From Devosia ginsengisoli (lineage in GTDB: Bacteria; Pseudomonadota; Alphaproteobacteria; Rhizobiales; Devosiaceae): a stretch of 64,000 bases of DNA. The notes under the pieces are model-generated. The model worked only from the letters and a program-made list of their open reading frames with translations. It made no database searches and had not been told where the DNA came from. The stretch is taken from contig NZ_CP042304.1 in the NCBI RefSeq assembly GCF_007859655.1, positions 124,001-188,000 on the forward strand, given 5' to 3'. How positions within the stretch are numbered: the first letter of the stretch is position 1; each line of letters starts with the position of its first letter. Made by a program: the position numbers and the translations under genes. Shown here in pieces: positions 34,075 through 43,120 of the stretch.

Positions 34075-34836
34075 ATGAAAAGAAATATCAATCGTGCCCG
34101 CTCGCAGAGCTGGGATGCCGTCGCGCAATGGTATGTCGGCTGGACCGGCAACAATGGCAGCCGCTATCATCGAGCCCTCGCCGTGCCGCTGTTGCTGGAA
34201 ATGCTCGATCCTCGGGCGGGTGAGCATATTGCTGATCTGGGTTGTGGCCCGGGCATTCTGGCGCCGCCGGTCGCGGCGCGGGGCGCCAGCTTTGTCGGCA
34301 TCGACCTGTCGCCGCGGCTGATTGCCGAAGCGCGCAAGAGCCATGGTAAAAGCGGGCGGTTTGTGGTGGGAGACGTGACCCGCCTGCCGCGCCATGTGCA
34401 TCTGCCGGTGGGCGGATTTGATGCGGCGTGCTTCCTGCTGTCGATCCAGGACATCAATCCGCTTGACGCGGCAATGGCCAGCGCGGCCAGGCTCCTGAAA
34501 CCGGGTGGACGGCTGGCTGTCGTGATGCTGCATCCCTGCTTCCGCGTGCCGCGGCAGAGCGGGTGGGGCTGGGACGAGGGCAGGGGGCTCAAGTTCCGCA
34601 GGCTCGACTCCTATCTGACGCCACTCGCCGTACCTATGCAGAGCCATGGCAATGGCACCACGCGCAGTTATCATCGTCCGCTCGGTGCCTATGCCGAAGC
34701 GTTGAGTTTAGCCGGCTTGGCGTTGACGGGGATAAGAGAAGTTGGCGATCTGCCTGTGCAGGGCGATAGCCGGGCTGACCGGCGAGCCGCGGGGGAGTTT
34801 CCGCTCTTCCTCGGGCTGCGGGCAGTAAAGCTCTAG
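34075..34836 (+). CDS. Class I SAM-dependent methyltransferase
   Basis: A 253-residue Rossmann methyltransferase. Motif I is IADLGCGPGILAPPVAARG near residue 52, the acidic motif II is FVGIDLSPRLI, and motif IV is FDAACFLLSIQDI, followed by LLKPGGRLAVVMLHP. It is similar to UbiE/Methyltransf_11 small-molecule enzymes; the substrate is unknown. The ATG at 34075 (MKRNINRARSQSWD) is chosen over 33982, whose extra residues look non-coding. A strong bidirectional terminator follows. Confidence 0.85.
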   Translation: MKRNINRARSQSWDAVAQWYVGWTGNNGSRYHRALAVPLLLEMLDPRAGEHIADLGCGPGILAPPVAARGASFVGIDLSPRLIAEARKSHGKSGRFVVGDVTRLPRHVHLPVGGFDAACFLLSIQDINPLDAAMASAARLLKPGGRLAVVMLHPCFRVPRQSGWGWDEGRGLKFRRLDSYLTPLAVPMQSHGNGTTRSYHRPLGAYAEALSLAGLALTGIREVGDLPVQGDSRADRRAAGEFPLFLGLRAVKL

Positions 34837-34841
34837 CCGCG

Positions 34842-34876
34842 AACACCACCCTCTCCTGCGAGGAGAGGGTGGTGTT
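34842..34876. terminator. Bidirectional terminator between the methyltransferase gene and gcvPB
   Basis: A 16-bp perfect stem, AACACCACCCTCTCCT against its complement, with a 3-nt GCG loop, centred between two convergent genes. Confidence 0.8.
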
Positions 34877-34883
34877 TCTGCAT

Positions 34884-36431
34884 TTATTCCGCCGCCTGCG
34901 GCAGTTCTTCCGCCCGCTCCCATTTGAGGATGGGCGAGCGCGCGGCGCGGGTTTCGTCCAGCCGGCGGCGCGGTGCCTTGAGGGGAGCCGAGGTAAAGCG
35001 CTCGGCATTGCCGGCCTTGGCGTCGGCGGCCAGCTCTTCCATCACGGCACAGAAATGGTCGAGTGTCTGCTTGCTCTCGCTTTCGGTCGGCTCGATCAGC
35101 ATGGCGCCATGCACGACCAGCGGGAAATACATGGTCATGGGGTGGAAGCCCTCGTCGATCAGCGCCTTCGCGAAATCGAGTGTGGTAACACCAGTACCGG
35201 CGAGGAAACTGTCGTCGAACAGCGCTTCATGCATGGTCGGATAGTCGCCGAACGGCACCGAGAAGGCGTGCGCGAGGCGGGCCTTGATATAGTTGGCGTT
35301 GAGCACCGCATCCTGCGCCGCCTGCGCCAGGCCGTCGCCGCCATGGCTGAGCATGTAGGTCAGCGCGCGGACATACATGCCCATCTGGCCCTGGAAGGCG
35401 GTGATACGGCCCAACGCATCGCCTTCGGCATGCTCGACCAGCTCGAGGCCATCGCCGGCCTTGCGCACGAAGGGCACGGGCGCGAAGGGGGCGAGGGCCT
35501 TCGACAGCACGACCGGGCCCGCGCCGGGGCCGCCGCCACCATGTGGCGTCGAGAAGGTCTTGTGCAGGTTGATATGCATGGCGTCGATGCCGAGATCGCC
35601 CGGCCGCACCACGCCCATGATGGCGTTGAAATTGGCGCCGTCGCAGTAGAAGAACGCCCCGGCCGCATGCACGGCTTCGGCAATCTCGATGACATCGGGT
35701 TCGAACAGACCGCAGGTATTGGGATTGGTCAGCATGATTGCTGCCACGTCTGATGACAGCGCATCCTTGACGGCTTGCACGTCCACCGTGCCGTCGTCAC
35801 GGGCAGGAATGGCCTTCACGCTATAGCCGAGGAAGGCTGCGGTGGCCGGATTGGTGCCATGGGCGCTTTCGGGCACCAGCACGATTCTGCGGTGGCTCTG
35901 GCCGGCCGCTTCCTGCGCCGCCTTGATGGCCATCATGCCCAGCAGCTCGCCATGCGCGCCGGCCTTGGGCGTCAGCGCCACGGCAGCGGTATTGGTCAGG
36001 GTCATCAGCCAGTGGCTGAGCTGCTCCATCAGTTCCAGCGCGCCCTGCACGGTCGAAACCGGCTGCAGCGGGTGAATGTCGGCAAAACCGGGTAGGCGGG
36101 CCATCTTCTCGTTGAGGCGCGGATTGTGCTTCATCGTGCACGAGCCCAGTGGATACATGCCGCTGTCGATGGAATGGTTGAGGCGGGAGAGGCGCACATA
36201 GTGACGCATCGCCTCGGGCTCGGTGAGCCCGGCCAGATCAAGCGGCATCTTGCGCTCGAAGCCGCCGAGGCGGCTGGTGGAGACGCTGACGTCAGGCAGG
36301 TCGACGCCGGAATGCTCGGTGTCGCCGATTTCGAACAGTAGCGGCTCGTTCGGCAGCAGCGCCGAGCCGGTGGAGGACGCGAAGCTCGACGTGCCCGTGC
36401 CGGTGGGGCGGCCCTGATTGTTCATGCTCAT
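34884..36431 (-). CDS. gcvPB: Glycine dehydrogenase (decarboxylating) subunit 2
   Basis: PLP-carrying half of the split P-protein of the glycine cleavage system. The 515-residue chain holds the Schiff-base lysine Lys291 in [18 protein letters not shown]. Other hallmarks are [20 protein letters not shown] near residue 85 and [14 protein letters not shown] near residue 187. The ATG at 36431 overlaps the gcvPA stop by 4 nt. With GcvPA it decarboxylates glycine and loads the aminomethyl group on GcvH. Confidence 0.97.
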   Translation of the reverse strand: MSMNNQGRPTGTGTSSFASSTGSALLPNEPLLFEIGDTEHSGVDLPDVSVSTSRLGGFERKMPLDLAGLTEPEAMRHYVRLSRLNHSIDSGMYPLGSCTMKHNPRLNEKMARLPGFADIHPLQPVSTVQGALELMEQLSHWLMTLTNTAAVALTPKAGAHGELLGMMAIKAAQEAAGQSHRRIVLVPESAHGTNPATAAFLGYSVKAIPARDDGTVDVQAVKDALSSDVAAIMLTNPNTCGLFEPDVIEIAEAVHAAGAFFYCDGANFNAIMGVVRPGDLGIDAMHINLHKTFSTPHGGGGPGAGPVVLSKALAPFAPVPFVRKAGDGLELVEHAEGDALGRITAFQGQMGMYVRALTYMLSHGGDGLAQAAQDAVLNANYIKARLAHAFSVPFGDYPTMHEALFDDSFLAGTGVTTLDFAKALIDEGFHPMTMYFPLVVHGAMLIEPTESESKQTLDHFCAVMEELAADAKAGNAERFTSAPLKAPRRRLDETRAARSPILKWERAEELPQAAE

Positions 36432-37771
36432 TGCAGTTCCTCCGCAAGGGCGGCGCAGAGCGCGGCGATATCGGCATCGGTGGTGAGTTCGGTGGCGGCC
36501 ACGATGATCAGGTTGGCAACCGAGGGGTGGTCGGGCTCGAGTCGGCTGACCGGCACGCCGGCCAGGATGCCGCGGGCGGCCAGACGCTCCACCAGTTCGG
36601 CGGCCGGTTGGCTGGTTCGGATAGTCATCTCGTTGAAGAAGGTCTTGTTGAGCACTTCCACCCCGCCAACCGCAGCCAAAGCGTCGGCAAGCTTGCAGGC
36701 ATTCGCGTGATTGAGGCGGGCAAGCCTGGTGAAGCCGGCTTCGCCCAGCAGCGCCATATGGATGGAAAAGGCGAGGGCGCAGAGGCCCGAATTGGTGCAG
36801 ATATTTGATGTCGCCTTCTCGCGGCGGATATGCTGCTCTCGGGTCGAGAGCGTCAGCACGAAGCCGCGCTGGCCTTCGGCATCGACGGTTTCGCCGCACA
36901 GCCGGCCCGGCATCTGGCGGATGAATTCCTTGCGGGTCGCCATCAGGCCGAGATAAGGCCCGCCGAAATTGAGGGCATTGCCGATGGACTGGCCTTCGGC
37001 CACCACGATATCCGCGCCATAGGCGCCCGGCGCTTCCAGCAGGCCGAGCGAAACCACTTCGGTGATGACAACGATCAGCAGCGCGCCCTTGGCATGGGCC
37101 GCATCAGCCGCCACCTTGAGGTTGCGCAGGTGGCCGTAAAAGTCCGGCGTCTGGATGACGATGGCGGCAGTCTGCTCGTCGATACGGTCGAGAATATCGC
37201 CCTGGCCTTCCGGCGAAGCGGAGAGGCATTGCAGATCGGTATCGTCTTTGAGATAGGCCTTCACCACGTCGCGGTAATGTGGATGGAGCCCACCGGACAG
37301 CACGACCTTGTTGCGGCGGGTGAGGCGGCGCGCCATCAGCACGGCTTCGGCCGTGCCGGTCGAGCCGTCATAGAGGCTGGCATTGGCCACATCCATCCCG
37401 GTCAGCTTGGCCACTTGCGTCTGGAATTCGAACAGCATCTGCAGGGTGCCCTGCGAGATTTCCGGCTGGTAGGGCGTATAGGCGGTGAGCCATTCCGAAC
37501 GCTGGATCAGGTGATCGACCGTGGCCGGCACATGGTGGCGATAGGCGCCCGCACCGACGAAGAACGGGCCGTCTGCGCCAGCGCGGTTCTTACCGGCCAG
37601 CGCTCGCATATGCGCCTCGACCAGGAATTCGGGGCTATGGGCCGGCAGGCCGAGATCGAAACTCCTAAGCGCCGATTTGGGCACGGCACTGAACAGCGCG
37701 TCGATATCGGCCGCGCCGATCACGCCAAGCATCTCGGCGCGTTCATGGTCGGAATGGGGGAGGTAGCGCAT
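36428..37771 (-). CDS. gcvPA: Glycine dehydrogenase (decarboxylating) subunit 1
   Basis: The N-terminal half of the split P-protein, 447 residues. The N-terminus [19 protein letters not shown] and [20 protein letters not shown] are typical. It lacks the PLP lysine, which lies in GcvPB. Split P-proteins are usual in many bacteria, though several relatives carry a fused gcvP. The gene starts 9 nt after gcvH and overlaps gcvPB by 4 nt. Confidence 0.97.
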   Translation of the reverse strand: MRYLPHSDHERAEMLGVIGAADIDALFSAVPKSALRSFDLGLPAHSPEFLVEAHMRALAGKNRAGADGPFFVGAGAYRHHVPATVDHLIQRSEWLTAYTPYQPEISQGTLQMLFEFQTQVAKLTGMDVANASLYDGSTGTAEAVLMARRLTRRNKVVLSGGLHPHYRDVVKAYLKDDTDLQCLSASPEGQGDILDRIDEQTAAIVIQTPDFYGHLRNLKVAADAAHAKGALLIVVITEVVSLGLLEAPGAYGADIVVAEGQSIGNALNFGGPYLGLMATRKEFIRQMPGRLCGETVDAEGQRGFVLTLSTREQHIRREKATSNICTNSGLCALAFSIHMALLGEAGFTRLARLNHANACKLADALAAVGGVEVLNKTFFNEMTIRTSQPAAELVERLAARGILAGVPVSRLEPDHPSVANLIIVAATELTTDADIAALCAALAEELQ

Positions 37772-37780
37772 GATGCCTCT

Positions 37781-38146
37781 TTACTTCGTCAGGTCCGCAT
37801 AGGCGGCGGCGTCGAGCAGGTCGTCGAGTTCGCCGGCATCTGCGATGGCGATCTTGTAGATCCAGCCGCCGGCTTCCGGATCGGCGTTGATCAGGCCGGG
37901 TTCGCCGGACAGGGCATCGTTGACTTCGGTCACGGTGCCGGCGACGGGGGCGTAGATTTCCGAGGCGGCTTTCACCGACTCGACCACGGCAGCCTCGTCG
38001 CCCTTCTTCAACACCTTGCCGACGCTGGGCAGCTCGACGAAGACGATGTCGCCCAGCGCTTCCTGTGCGTAGTTGGTGATACCGACAATGCCGGTCGAAC
38101 CCTCGACGCGGATATATTCGTGGTCAGGGGTGAACTTGGTGGTCAT
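37781..38146 (-). CDS. gcvH: Glycine cleavage system H protein
   Basis: Lipoyl carrier protein of 121 residues, shuttling the aminomethyl group between P, T and L proteins. The lipoylated lysine is Lys59 in VVESVKAASEIYAPVAG. The start at 38146 (MTTKFTPDHEYIRV) is the family start. It lies 10 nt after gcvT. Confidence 0.97.
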   Translation of the reverse strand: MTTKFTPDHEYIRVEGSTGIVGITNYAQEALGDIVFVELPSVGKVLKKGDEAAVVESVKAASEIYAPVAGTVTEVNDALSGEPGLINADPEAGGWIYKIAIADAGELDDLLDAAAYADLTK

Positions 38147-38156
38147 GGCTGGCCTC

Positions 38157-39326
38157 TCAACTGGCTTTGGCTTTGCGGAAATAGCGATGCGGCACGAAGG
38201 GGGTAGGGACCACTTCGGCCGGCTGGGCGCGGCCACGGACCGACACCTGAAGTTTGTTGCCATGGGTGGCGTGGGCGGGGGGCACGAAGCCCATTGCAAT
38301 GGCCTTGCCCAGCGAGGGCGCAAAGCCACCGCTGGTGACGACGCCGATGGCATTGCCCGAGGCATCGAGGATTTCGGCGCCTTCGCGGGCCGGAGCGCCT
38401 TCGACGATCAGGCCGACGCGGATACGTGACGGGCCGCTTTCGCGTTCGGCGAGAATTCTGGCGGCGCCGGGGAAATCACCGACCTCGCGGCGGCGCTTGG
38501 AGATGGCGAAGCCGAGATCGGCCTCGATGGGGGAGATGGTCTCGTCGAGGTCGTGGCCATAGAGCGGCAGGCCGGCTTCGAGTCGCAGGCTGTCGCGGGC
38601 GCCCAGGCCGATCGGTTTGACGCGGGAGTCGGCGAGCAAGGCATCCCACAGGGCGACGGCGTCACGCGAGACGACCAGAATTTCGAACCCGTCTTCGCCG
38701 GTATAGCCGCAGCGCGAGACCACAATCTTGTCGCTGCCCCAGTCGAAGGCATTATAGGTCATGAAACCGAGATCGATGGCATCAGGCGCGATCTGGGCCA
38801 TGACATTGACCGCTTCCGGCCCCTGCAGGGCGAGCAGGGCATAATTGCTGTCGGCCCGGATCAGGCGGGCCTTGCCTGCGGCGGCCGCTTCGATGCGGGC
38901 AAAATCGGCGTCCTTGGTGCCGGCATTGACCACGATATAGAGCCCGCCCGCGACGAGCGGCGAACGGGCGATCATCAGGTCATCAAGCACGCCGCCCTGC
39001 TCGTTGAGCAGCAGCGAATAGCGAATCTGGCCGGGTTTGAGGCCGGCAATGTCGCCTGATATCAGCGGTTCGATGACGGCCGATATGGCGGCGTGATCAG
39101 CCTCGGCGTCGCCGCTGAGATTGTCGAGCACGAGGAAGCTCGGGCCCATATGGGACACGTCGAACAGGCCGGCCTGTTCGCGGGTCCATTTGTGCTCGGC
39201 CATGATGCCGGACGGATATTGCACGGGGAGCGAATAGCCCCCGAACGGCACCATGCGGCCGCCGGCGGCATTATGGCTCTCGAAGAGCGGAGTGGTCTTG
39301 AGGTTTTCGGCTGAGGTTTCGGCCAT
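38157..39326 (-). CDS. gcvT: Aminomethyltransferase (glycine cleavage T protein)
   Basis: Transfers the one-carbon unit from GcvH to tetrahydrofolate, releasing ammonia. The 389-residue protein has VPFGGYSLPVQYPSG near residue 26, FDVSHMGPSFL and the C-terminal ARDSLRLEAGLPLYGHDLDE motif. The start at 39326 (MAETSAENL) lies 64 nt downstream of the riboswitch on the transcript. First gene of gcvTHP. Confidence 0.96.
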   Translation of the reverse strand: MAETSAENLKTTPLFESHNAAGGRMVPFGGYSLPVQYPSGIMAEHKWTREQAGLFDVSHMGPSFLVLDNLSGDAEADHAAISAVIEPLISGDIAGLKPGQIRYSLLLNEQGGVLDDLMIARSPLVAGGLYIVVNAGTKDADFARIEAAAAGKARLIRADSNYALLALQGPEAVNVMAQIAPDAIDLGFMTYNAFDWGSDKIVVSRCGYTGEDGFEILVVSRDAVALWDALLADSRVKPIGLGARDSLRLEAGLPLYGHDLDETISPIEADLGFAISKRRREVGDFPGAARILAERESGPSRIRVGLIVEGAPAREGAEILDASGNAIGVVTSGGFAPSLGKAIAMGFVPPAHATHGNKLQVSVRGRAQPAEVVPTPFVPHRYFRKAKAS

Positions 39327-39389
39327 CAACACATCCCGGGAAATGAACAAGGCGACACGACAAGCTTCGCCCTGCGGCGAATTCCGTGC

Positions 39390-39565
39390 CCCCTCTGTCC
39401 TTGCCCTGAGAGATTTCCCGGCTGAGCGCCGGTTGCTCCTTCGGTGGGATCGGTTCCCCGATCCGCTTTCCAGAGTTGTTGACCTGACTGCGGTCCTTTT
39501 GCCTGAGAGTTTCCGGGGCGGTTGCTCCTTCGGCGCTGGAGAAAATCCAATCTCTCCCGCAGTGG
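39390..39565 (-). promoter_or_regulatory. Tandem glycine riboswitch upstream of gcvT
   Basis: Two aptamers are visible on the minus strand. Aptamer 1 (about 39565-39487) opens CTGCGGGAGAGATT, has CCGAAGGAGCAACC and CTCTCAGGCAAAAGGACCGC. Aptamer 2 (about 39477-39390) has CACCGAAGGAGCAACCGG and CTCTCAGGGCAAGGACAGAG. This is the canonical two-aptamer glycine sensor, which usually turns gcv expression on when glycine is high. Confidence 0.97.
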
Positions 39566-39569
39566 CCGC

Positions 39570-39598
39570 AACATGGTCGAGATTCCGGGGCGCGTCAA
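39570..39598 (-). promoter_or_regulatory. Sigma70-like promoter of the gcv operon
   Basis: On the minus strand, TTGACG (39598-39593), a 17-nt spacer and CATGTT (39575-39570). The predicted transcription start falls at about 39563, the first bases of aptamer 1. Confidence 0.7.
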
Positions 39599-39652
39599 CG
39601 CGCCATTATGCTTGTCCCCTTGCGGCGATCGGCGAGGAGTATAGCGCAAATG

Positions 39653-39680
39653 AAAAGGGCGGGCATAAATGCCCGCCCCT
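39653..39680 (-). terminator. Rho-independent terminator of the atp operon
   Basis: GGGCGGGC-ataaat-GCCCGCCC, followed on the minus strand by TTTT (complement of AAAA at 39653-39656). It is 20 nt after the atpF stop. Confidence 0.85.
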
Positions 39681-39700
39681 GATCCGTTCTGCGCTTTCGC

Positions 39701-40204
39701 TCAGTTGAGCTTGGCGCCGACATCCTCGATGGCCTTGGCGACAAGATCGTCACCCTTGCTGGCCATCTGCTGGTTCAGCACGATGCGCGCAGCCGAGACG
39801 GTCAGCTCGGCGGCGCTGGCGCGCACTTCACCAAGCGCCTGGGCCTCGGCCTGGGCGATCTTGTCCTCGACGGCCTTGGTCCGGCGGGCGATCAGGTCGG
39901 TCAGCTTGGCGCTGGCGTCGTCGGCCAGGCGCTTAGCCTCTTCCTTGGCGGCGGTGACGATGCCTTCGGCTTCGCCCTCGGCGCTGACGCGCTTGCGCTC
40001 ATATTCGACCAGCAGCGCTTCGGCTTCTTCGCGCAGGCGCTTGGCCTCGGCCAGGTCCGTTTCGATCTGCGCAATGCGCTGATCGAGCATCTTGGTGATC
40101 ATCTTCGGCACGCCGAAATAGATGATGATGCCGATGAAGATGATCAGGGAAATGGTCGCCCAGATCGTGGCCCAGGTGGTTGCGTCGATAGATGAGAAAT
40201 CCAT
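39701..40204 (-). CDS. atpF: ATP synthase F0 subunit b
   Basis: A 167-residue peripheral-stalk subunit: one N-terminal helix (about residues 10-30) then a long charged coiled coil (LAEAKRLREEAEALLVEYERK and onward). Together with the b' subunit encoded just upstream it forms the b/b' heterodimer typical of alphaproteobacteria and photosynthetic lineages. It is the last gene of the F0 operon; the F1 genes are not in this window, also typical. Confidence 0.96.
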   Translation of the reverse strand: MDFSSIDATTWATIWATISLIIFIGIIIYFGVPKMITKMLDQRIAQIETDLAEAKRLREEAEALLVEYERKRVSAEGEAEGIVTAAKEEAKRLADDASAKLTDLIARRTKAVEDKIAQAEAQALGEVRASAAELTVSAARIVLNQQMASKGDDLVAKAIEDVGAKLN

Positions 40205-40208
40205 CAGT

Positions 40209-40808
40209 TTACTCCTTGGCCGCGGCGGCGACGGCCTTGCGGGCCTCGTCGGCAGTGGCCGAGCCGGTCAGTTGCTTGACCAGGGCCTGCACCGTATCGG
40301 CGGCGATTTCGGCAACGTGGCCCAGCGCTTCGGCCTTGGTGGCCTGGATGCTGGTCTCGGCAGCCGCGACCTTGGCGGACAGGTCGGTTTCGACGGCCTT
40401 GCGCTTGGCGTCGATATCGGCCTGGATACCGGCACGGGTTTCCTCGGCAATGGCCTGGGATTTCTGCCGCGCGGTCGCCAGCGCTTCTTCATAGGCGGCG
40501 ATGGCCGCGTCGGTCTTCTGCCTTGCGGCATCCGCAGCGGTCAGATCACCGTCGATGCGCGACTTGCGATCGGCGAGAATGCCACCGATGCGCGGCAGAG
40601 CCAGCCGGCTCATGGTGAAATAGAGGACCACGAAGCTCAGGGCCAGCCAGATCAGCTGGGGCCCGAAAGTCGACGGGTCGAAGGGTGGAAACGCACTGGA
40701 ATGCTCTTCGCCGCCATGCGCTTCAGTCGTAGCATGGACAACGCCGCCTTCGGCGGAGGCATCGATGTGCTCGGCACCATCGATTGCTACTGGAGTTTCG
40801 GTTTCCAT
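40209..40808 (-). CDS. atpG: ATP synthase F0 subunit b'
   Basis: A 199-residue b-type subunit with an N-terminal extension rich in H, E and A (about residues 1-40), one helix (about 50-68, LIWLALSFVVLYFTMSRLALPRI), and a coiled coil. The longer N-terminal tail marks it as b'. Gap to atpF is 4 nt. Confidence 0.94.
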   Translation of the reverse strand: METETPVAIDGAEHIDASAEGGVVHATTEAHGGEEHSSAFPPFDPSTFGPQLIWLALSFVVLYFTMSRLALPRIGGILADRKSRIDGDLTAADAARQKTDAAIAAYEEALATARQKSQAIAEETRAGIQADIDAKRKAVETDLSAKVAAAETSIQATKAEALGHVAEIAADTVQALVKQLTGSATADEARKAVAAAAKE

Positions 40809-40908
40809 ATTGATCTACCCATAAAGCAGCAGGCCCGAAAGCCGTATAAGGAAACGGCAGCCCGAAGGAAAATCCTCCCGGCCGCCGCTTCGACTGGGTC
40901 GCGGGAAA

Positions 40909-41136
40909 TCAGACCGCGAACAACAGCAGCAGGGCGATCAGGAACGAGAAGATGCCCAGAGCTTCGGTCACGGCGAAACCGAAAATCAGGTTACCGAACT
41001 GGCTCTGTGCAGCCGACGGGTTGCGCAGGGCACCCGACAGGAAGCTGCCGAAGATGTTGCCCACGCCCATGGCGGCGCCGGCCATACCAATCGCGGCAAT
41101 GCCCGCACCAATAAACTTCGCTGCTTCAGCTTCCAT
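40909..41136 (-). CDS. atpE: ATP synthase F0 subunit c
   Basis: A 75-residue hairpin of two helices that forms the proton-driven ring. The glycine-rich first helix ([17 protein letters not shown]) and the essential carboxylate Glu in helix 2 ([14 protein letters not shown]) are visible. The surrounding region has mild sequence conservation in codon use typical of a highly expressed gene. Confidence 0.98.
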   Translation of the reverse strand: MEAEAAKFIGAGIAAIGMAGAAMGVGNIFGSFLSGALRNPSAAQSQFGNLIFGFAVTEALGIFSFLIALLLLFAV

Positions 41137-41210
41137 TATTCTGCTCCTTTGAGACTATGCTCGGTGTCCGGGTCAACGCAGTGACGACCACGGAACGGTT
41201 GAAGTCCAGT

Positions 41211-41966
41211 CTAATGCGACGGATGGATCGCATCATTGATGTACATCGCGGTGAGCACGGCAAACACATAGGCTTGCAGCGCCGCCACGAGGAATTCCAG
41301 GGCCGTGATCGCGATGGTCATGATCAGCGGCAGCGAGGCGCCGAGGAAACCCAGGACGCCCAGCGAACCGAGCGACATGATGAAACCGGCGAATACCTTG
41401 ACGGTAATGTGGCCCGCCAACACGTTGGCGAACAGACGAACCGAGTGTGAAATCGGACGCGAGATGAACGAAACGATCTCGATCGGCACCACGATGGGCA
41501 GCACATAGGCCGGCACGCCGGCAGGCACGAACAGTTTGAAGAACTTGAAACCGTTGCGATAGATGCCGTAGCCGATGACCACCACGAAGACCAGCATGGC
41601 CAGCGCGAAGGTGACGATGATGTGGCTGGTGACGGTGAAGAAGAACGGGATCATGCCGAACATGTTGGCGATGAGCACAAACATGAAGAGGCTGAACACG
41701 AAGGGGAAGAACTTCATGCCTTCCGAACCTGCCGCGCCCCTGACCATATTGGCCACGAAATCGTAAAGCAGTTCGGACACCACCTGGGCGCGGCTCGGGA
41801 CCACGCTCCGGCGCGCGGTCGAACCAACCATGTAGATAATGATGAGGCCAACCGTCAGCACCATGAACAGGGCTGAGTTGGTGAGTGCGAAGCCGCCTTC
41901 GCCAATCGAGAAGACGTCGGTGATCGCGAACTGGTGGATCGGATCTACTTTATTCGGATCGGCCAC
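41211..41966 (-). CDS. atpB: ATP synthase F0 subunit a
   Basis: A 251-residue membrane subunit forming the proton half-channels with the c ring. The essential arginine lies in the [14 protein letters not shown] segment near residue 180. Five to six helices are seen. The frame opens with TTG at 41972, but a GTG at 41966 ([13 protein letters not shown]) fits the family start better and has GGGG upstream. It is 17 nt after atpI. Confidence 0.96.
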   Translation of the reverse strand: MADPNKVDPIHQFAITDVFSIGEGGFALTNSALFMVLTVGLIIIYMVGSTARRSVVPSRAQVVSELLYDFVANMVRGAAGSEGMKFFPFVFSLFMFVLIANMFGMIPFFFTVTSHIIVTFALAMLVFVVVIGYGIYRNGFKFFKLFVPAGVPAYVLPIVVPIEIVSFISRPISHSVRLFANVLAGHITVKVFAGFIMSLGSLGVLGFLGASLPLIMTIAITALEFLVAALQAYVFAVLTAMYINDAIHPSH

Positions 41967-41983
41967 GCCCAAACCCCTATGGT

Positions 41984-42238
41984 CTACCTGTCGTCTTCAT
42001 CGTCTGCCACGTTCGGGCCAAGGTCCGAACCTGGTGGCGGCGGCGCCGCCTTGTTCATTGCTGTCACCACGCGGGTGACATTGAGTATTCCGGCAGCGAA
42101 GCCCACCATGAACATGATGAGCATTCCCCATGGCCTGGTTCCCAGGCCGAGATCGATGAGATAGCCGATACCGGCCCCCACCAGGATCGCGGCGATGAAC
42201 TCGGTACCGATGCGCATGCCGCGCGCCATACCGCTCAT
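41984..42238 (-). CDS. atpI: AtpI, C-terminal membrane part (separate frame)
   Basis: An 84-residue frame with two helices (about residues 12-30 and 37-57). [24 protein letters not shown] and [21 protein letters not shown] are the AtpI signature; AtpI is a Mg/assembly factor for the c ring. Homologues are about 115-130 residues. Here the usual N-terminal soluble part lies in another frame (42235-42375), and the two overlap as ATGA. Either the gene is split and coupled, or one base is missing near 42267 (GACAACAG; GACAAACAG would fuse them). Confidence 0.85.
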   Translation of the reverse strand: MSGMARGMRIGTEFIAAILVGAGIGYLIDLGLGTRPWGMLIMFMVGFAAGILNVTRVVTAMNKAAPPPPGSDLGPNVADDEDDR

Positions 42239-42375
42239 CTCCGGGGGGCGTTTCTCGAGGCTCTGTTGTCCTCGATATCGCGGTCCCGCTTGGCAGAGGC
42301 AATGCGCGATGCGAGATCACGCGTCACCCCTTTGGCGCTGTCCGGCTGGCTCTGGTCATCTTGCGGTCTTGCCAT
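42235..42375 (-). pseudogene. AtpI N-terminal fragment in a different frame
   Basis: A 46-codon frame from an ATG at 42375 with a good GAGGGAG Shine-Dalgarno. It encodes a hydrophilic segment (RDLASRIASAKRDRDIEDN) resembling the soluble N-terminus of AtpI, then runs out of frame to a TGA that overlaps the downstream ATG. In the AtpI frame the following codons read [13 protein letters not shown], which continues the homology. A single-base deletion explains both frames. Confidence 0.65.
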
Positions 42376-42436
42376 CCGCTCGCTCCCTCGGCCGGCTTCT
42401 CCGGATATTTCCGGGACGCCCTTTCAAGTCGCGCGC

Positions 42437-42465
42437 AACATAGTGGTGGGGCTGGGGAGTGTCAA
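42437..42465 (-). promoter_or_regulatory. Sigma70-like promoter of the atp operon
   Basis: On the minus strand, TTGACA (42465-42460), exactly 17 nt, then TATGTT (42442-42437). It is 62 nt before the ATG at 42375. One of the best promoter matches in the window. Confidence 0.8.
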
Positions 42466-42658
42466 GATAACGTTAGCGCCCATAAGGCTTTGAAATATAA
42501 TGTGAAATCAGCTTGTCGCAGGGGTGCGGCATGCTGTCCATGGGTCGTGGCGACGGCGCAGGGGCCGGACAGGGGGGATTCTGGTCCACCAAGACATGGC
42601 AAAGCGCCGCCTGTGATGCGGTTGTCGATAGACGAACGCATGCCAGGACTGGCAGCGA

Positions 42659-42924
42659 GCGGATCCCGAGACGGCTTTCGCCTCTGATAAATTAAAAATG
42701 AGACGGAAGCCGCCTCGGGATGCCGGGACTTGCTCGGACGGCGCGATCGCAGACCCTAGCAGTTAGCCGTAGCACCCCGCCCAAACGCCTCGTCCGCTCG
42801 ACCCGGAGCGGAGCGCGACCCCCACTCCCCCGGCTGGCCTCCGGACGCCCGTCGCTGCAGCGCCGCCCGTATCCCGGAAGATGGGAGGATAATACGCGCG
42901 GTTTTGGGGTGGGGGATAAGATGG
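42659..42924 (-). repeat. 267-nt dispersed repeat, copy 2 (inverted)
   Basis: The reverse complement of this stretch matches 27710-27976. The terminal hairpin CCCGAGACGG ... CCGCCTCGGG lies at 42665-42719 with one substitution (A to G) in the stem relative to copy 1. The loop differs (TTTTTAATTTA versus TTACTAAATTTA), while the stems are kept. Confidence 0.8.
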
Positions 42925-42959
42925 ATAGATTTGTGCTTGTGAGTACCCCCACCCCCGAT

Positions 42960-43080
42960 GTCATCCCGGCCTTGAGCCGGGATCCATCCTGAGGTGGTGG
43001 GGCTTGTACAGTGGTCGGACGATCCACCTTGCGGCCGTGCCGCGATCTCGAGATGGGTCCCGGCTCAAGGCCGGGATGAC
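42960..43080. repeat. Palindromic 121-nt repeat, copy 2
   Basis: Arms begin GTCATCCCGGCCTTGAGC and end with the complementary sequence at 43080. The centre is the reverse complement of that in copy 1 (27555-27676). Confidence 0.85.
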
Positions 43081-43120
43081 ATCGAGGGTGGGGTGCGATT
43101 GCGCCACTTGTATCCAGAGG

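Larger units (their letters stand above)
42376..43120. other. Repeat-rich gap between atpI and the RES toxin gene
   Basis: No gene seen. From left to right: the atp promoter (42437-42465), about 190 nt of unremarkable sequence, the 267-nt repeat copy 2 (42659-42924), and the palindromic repeat copy 2 (42960-43080). Confidence 0.7.
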
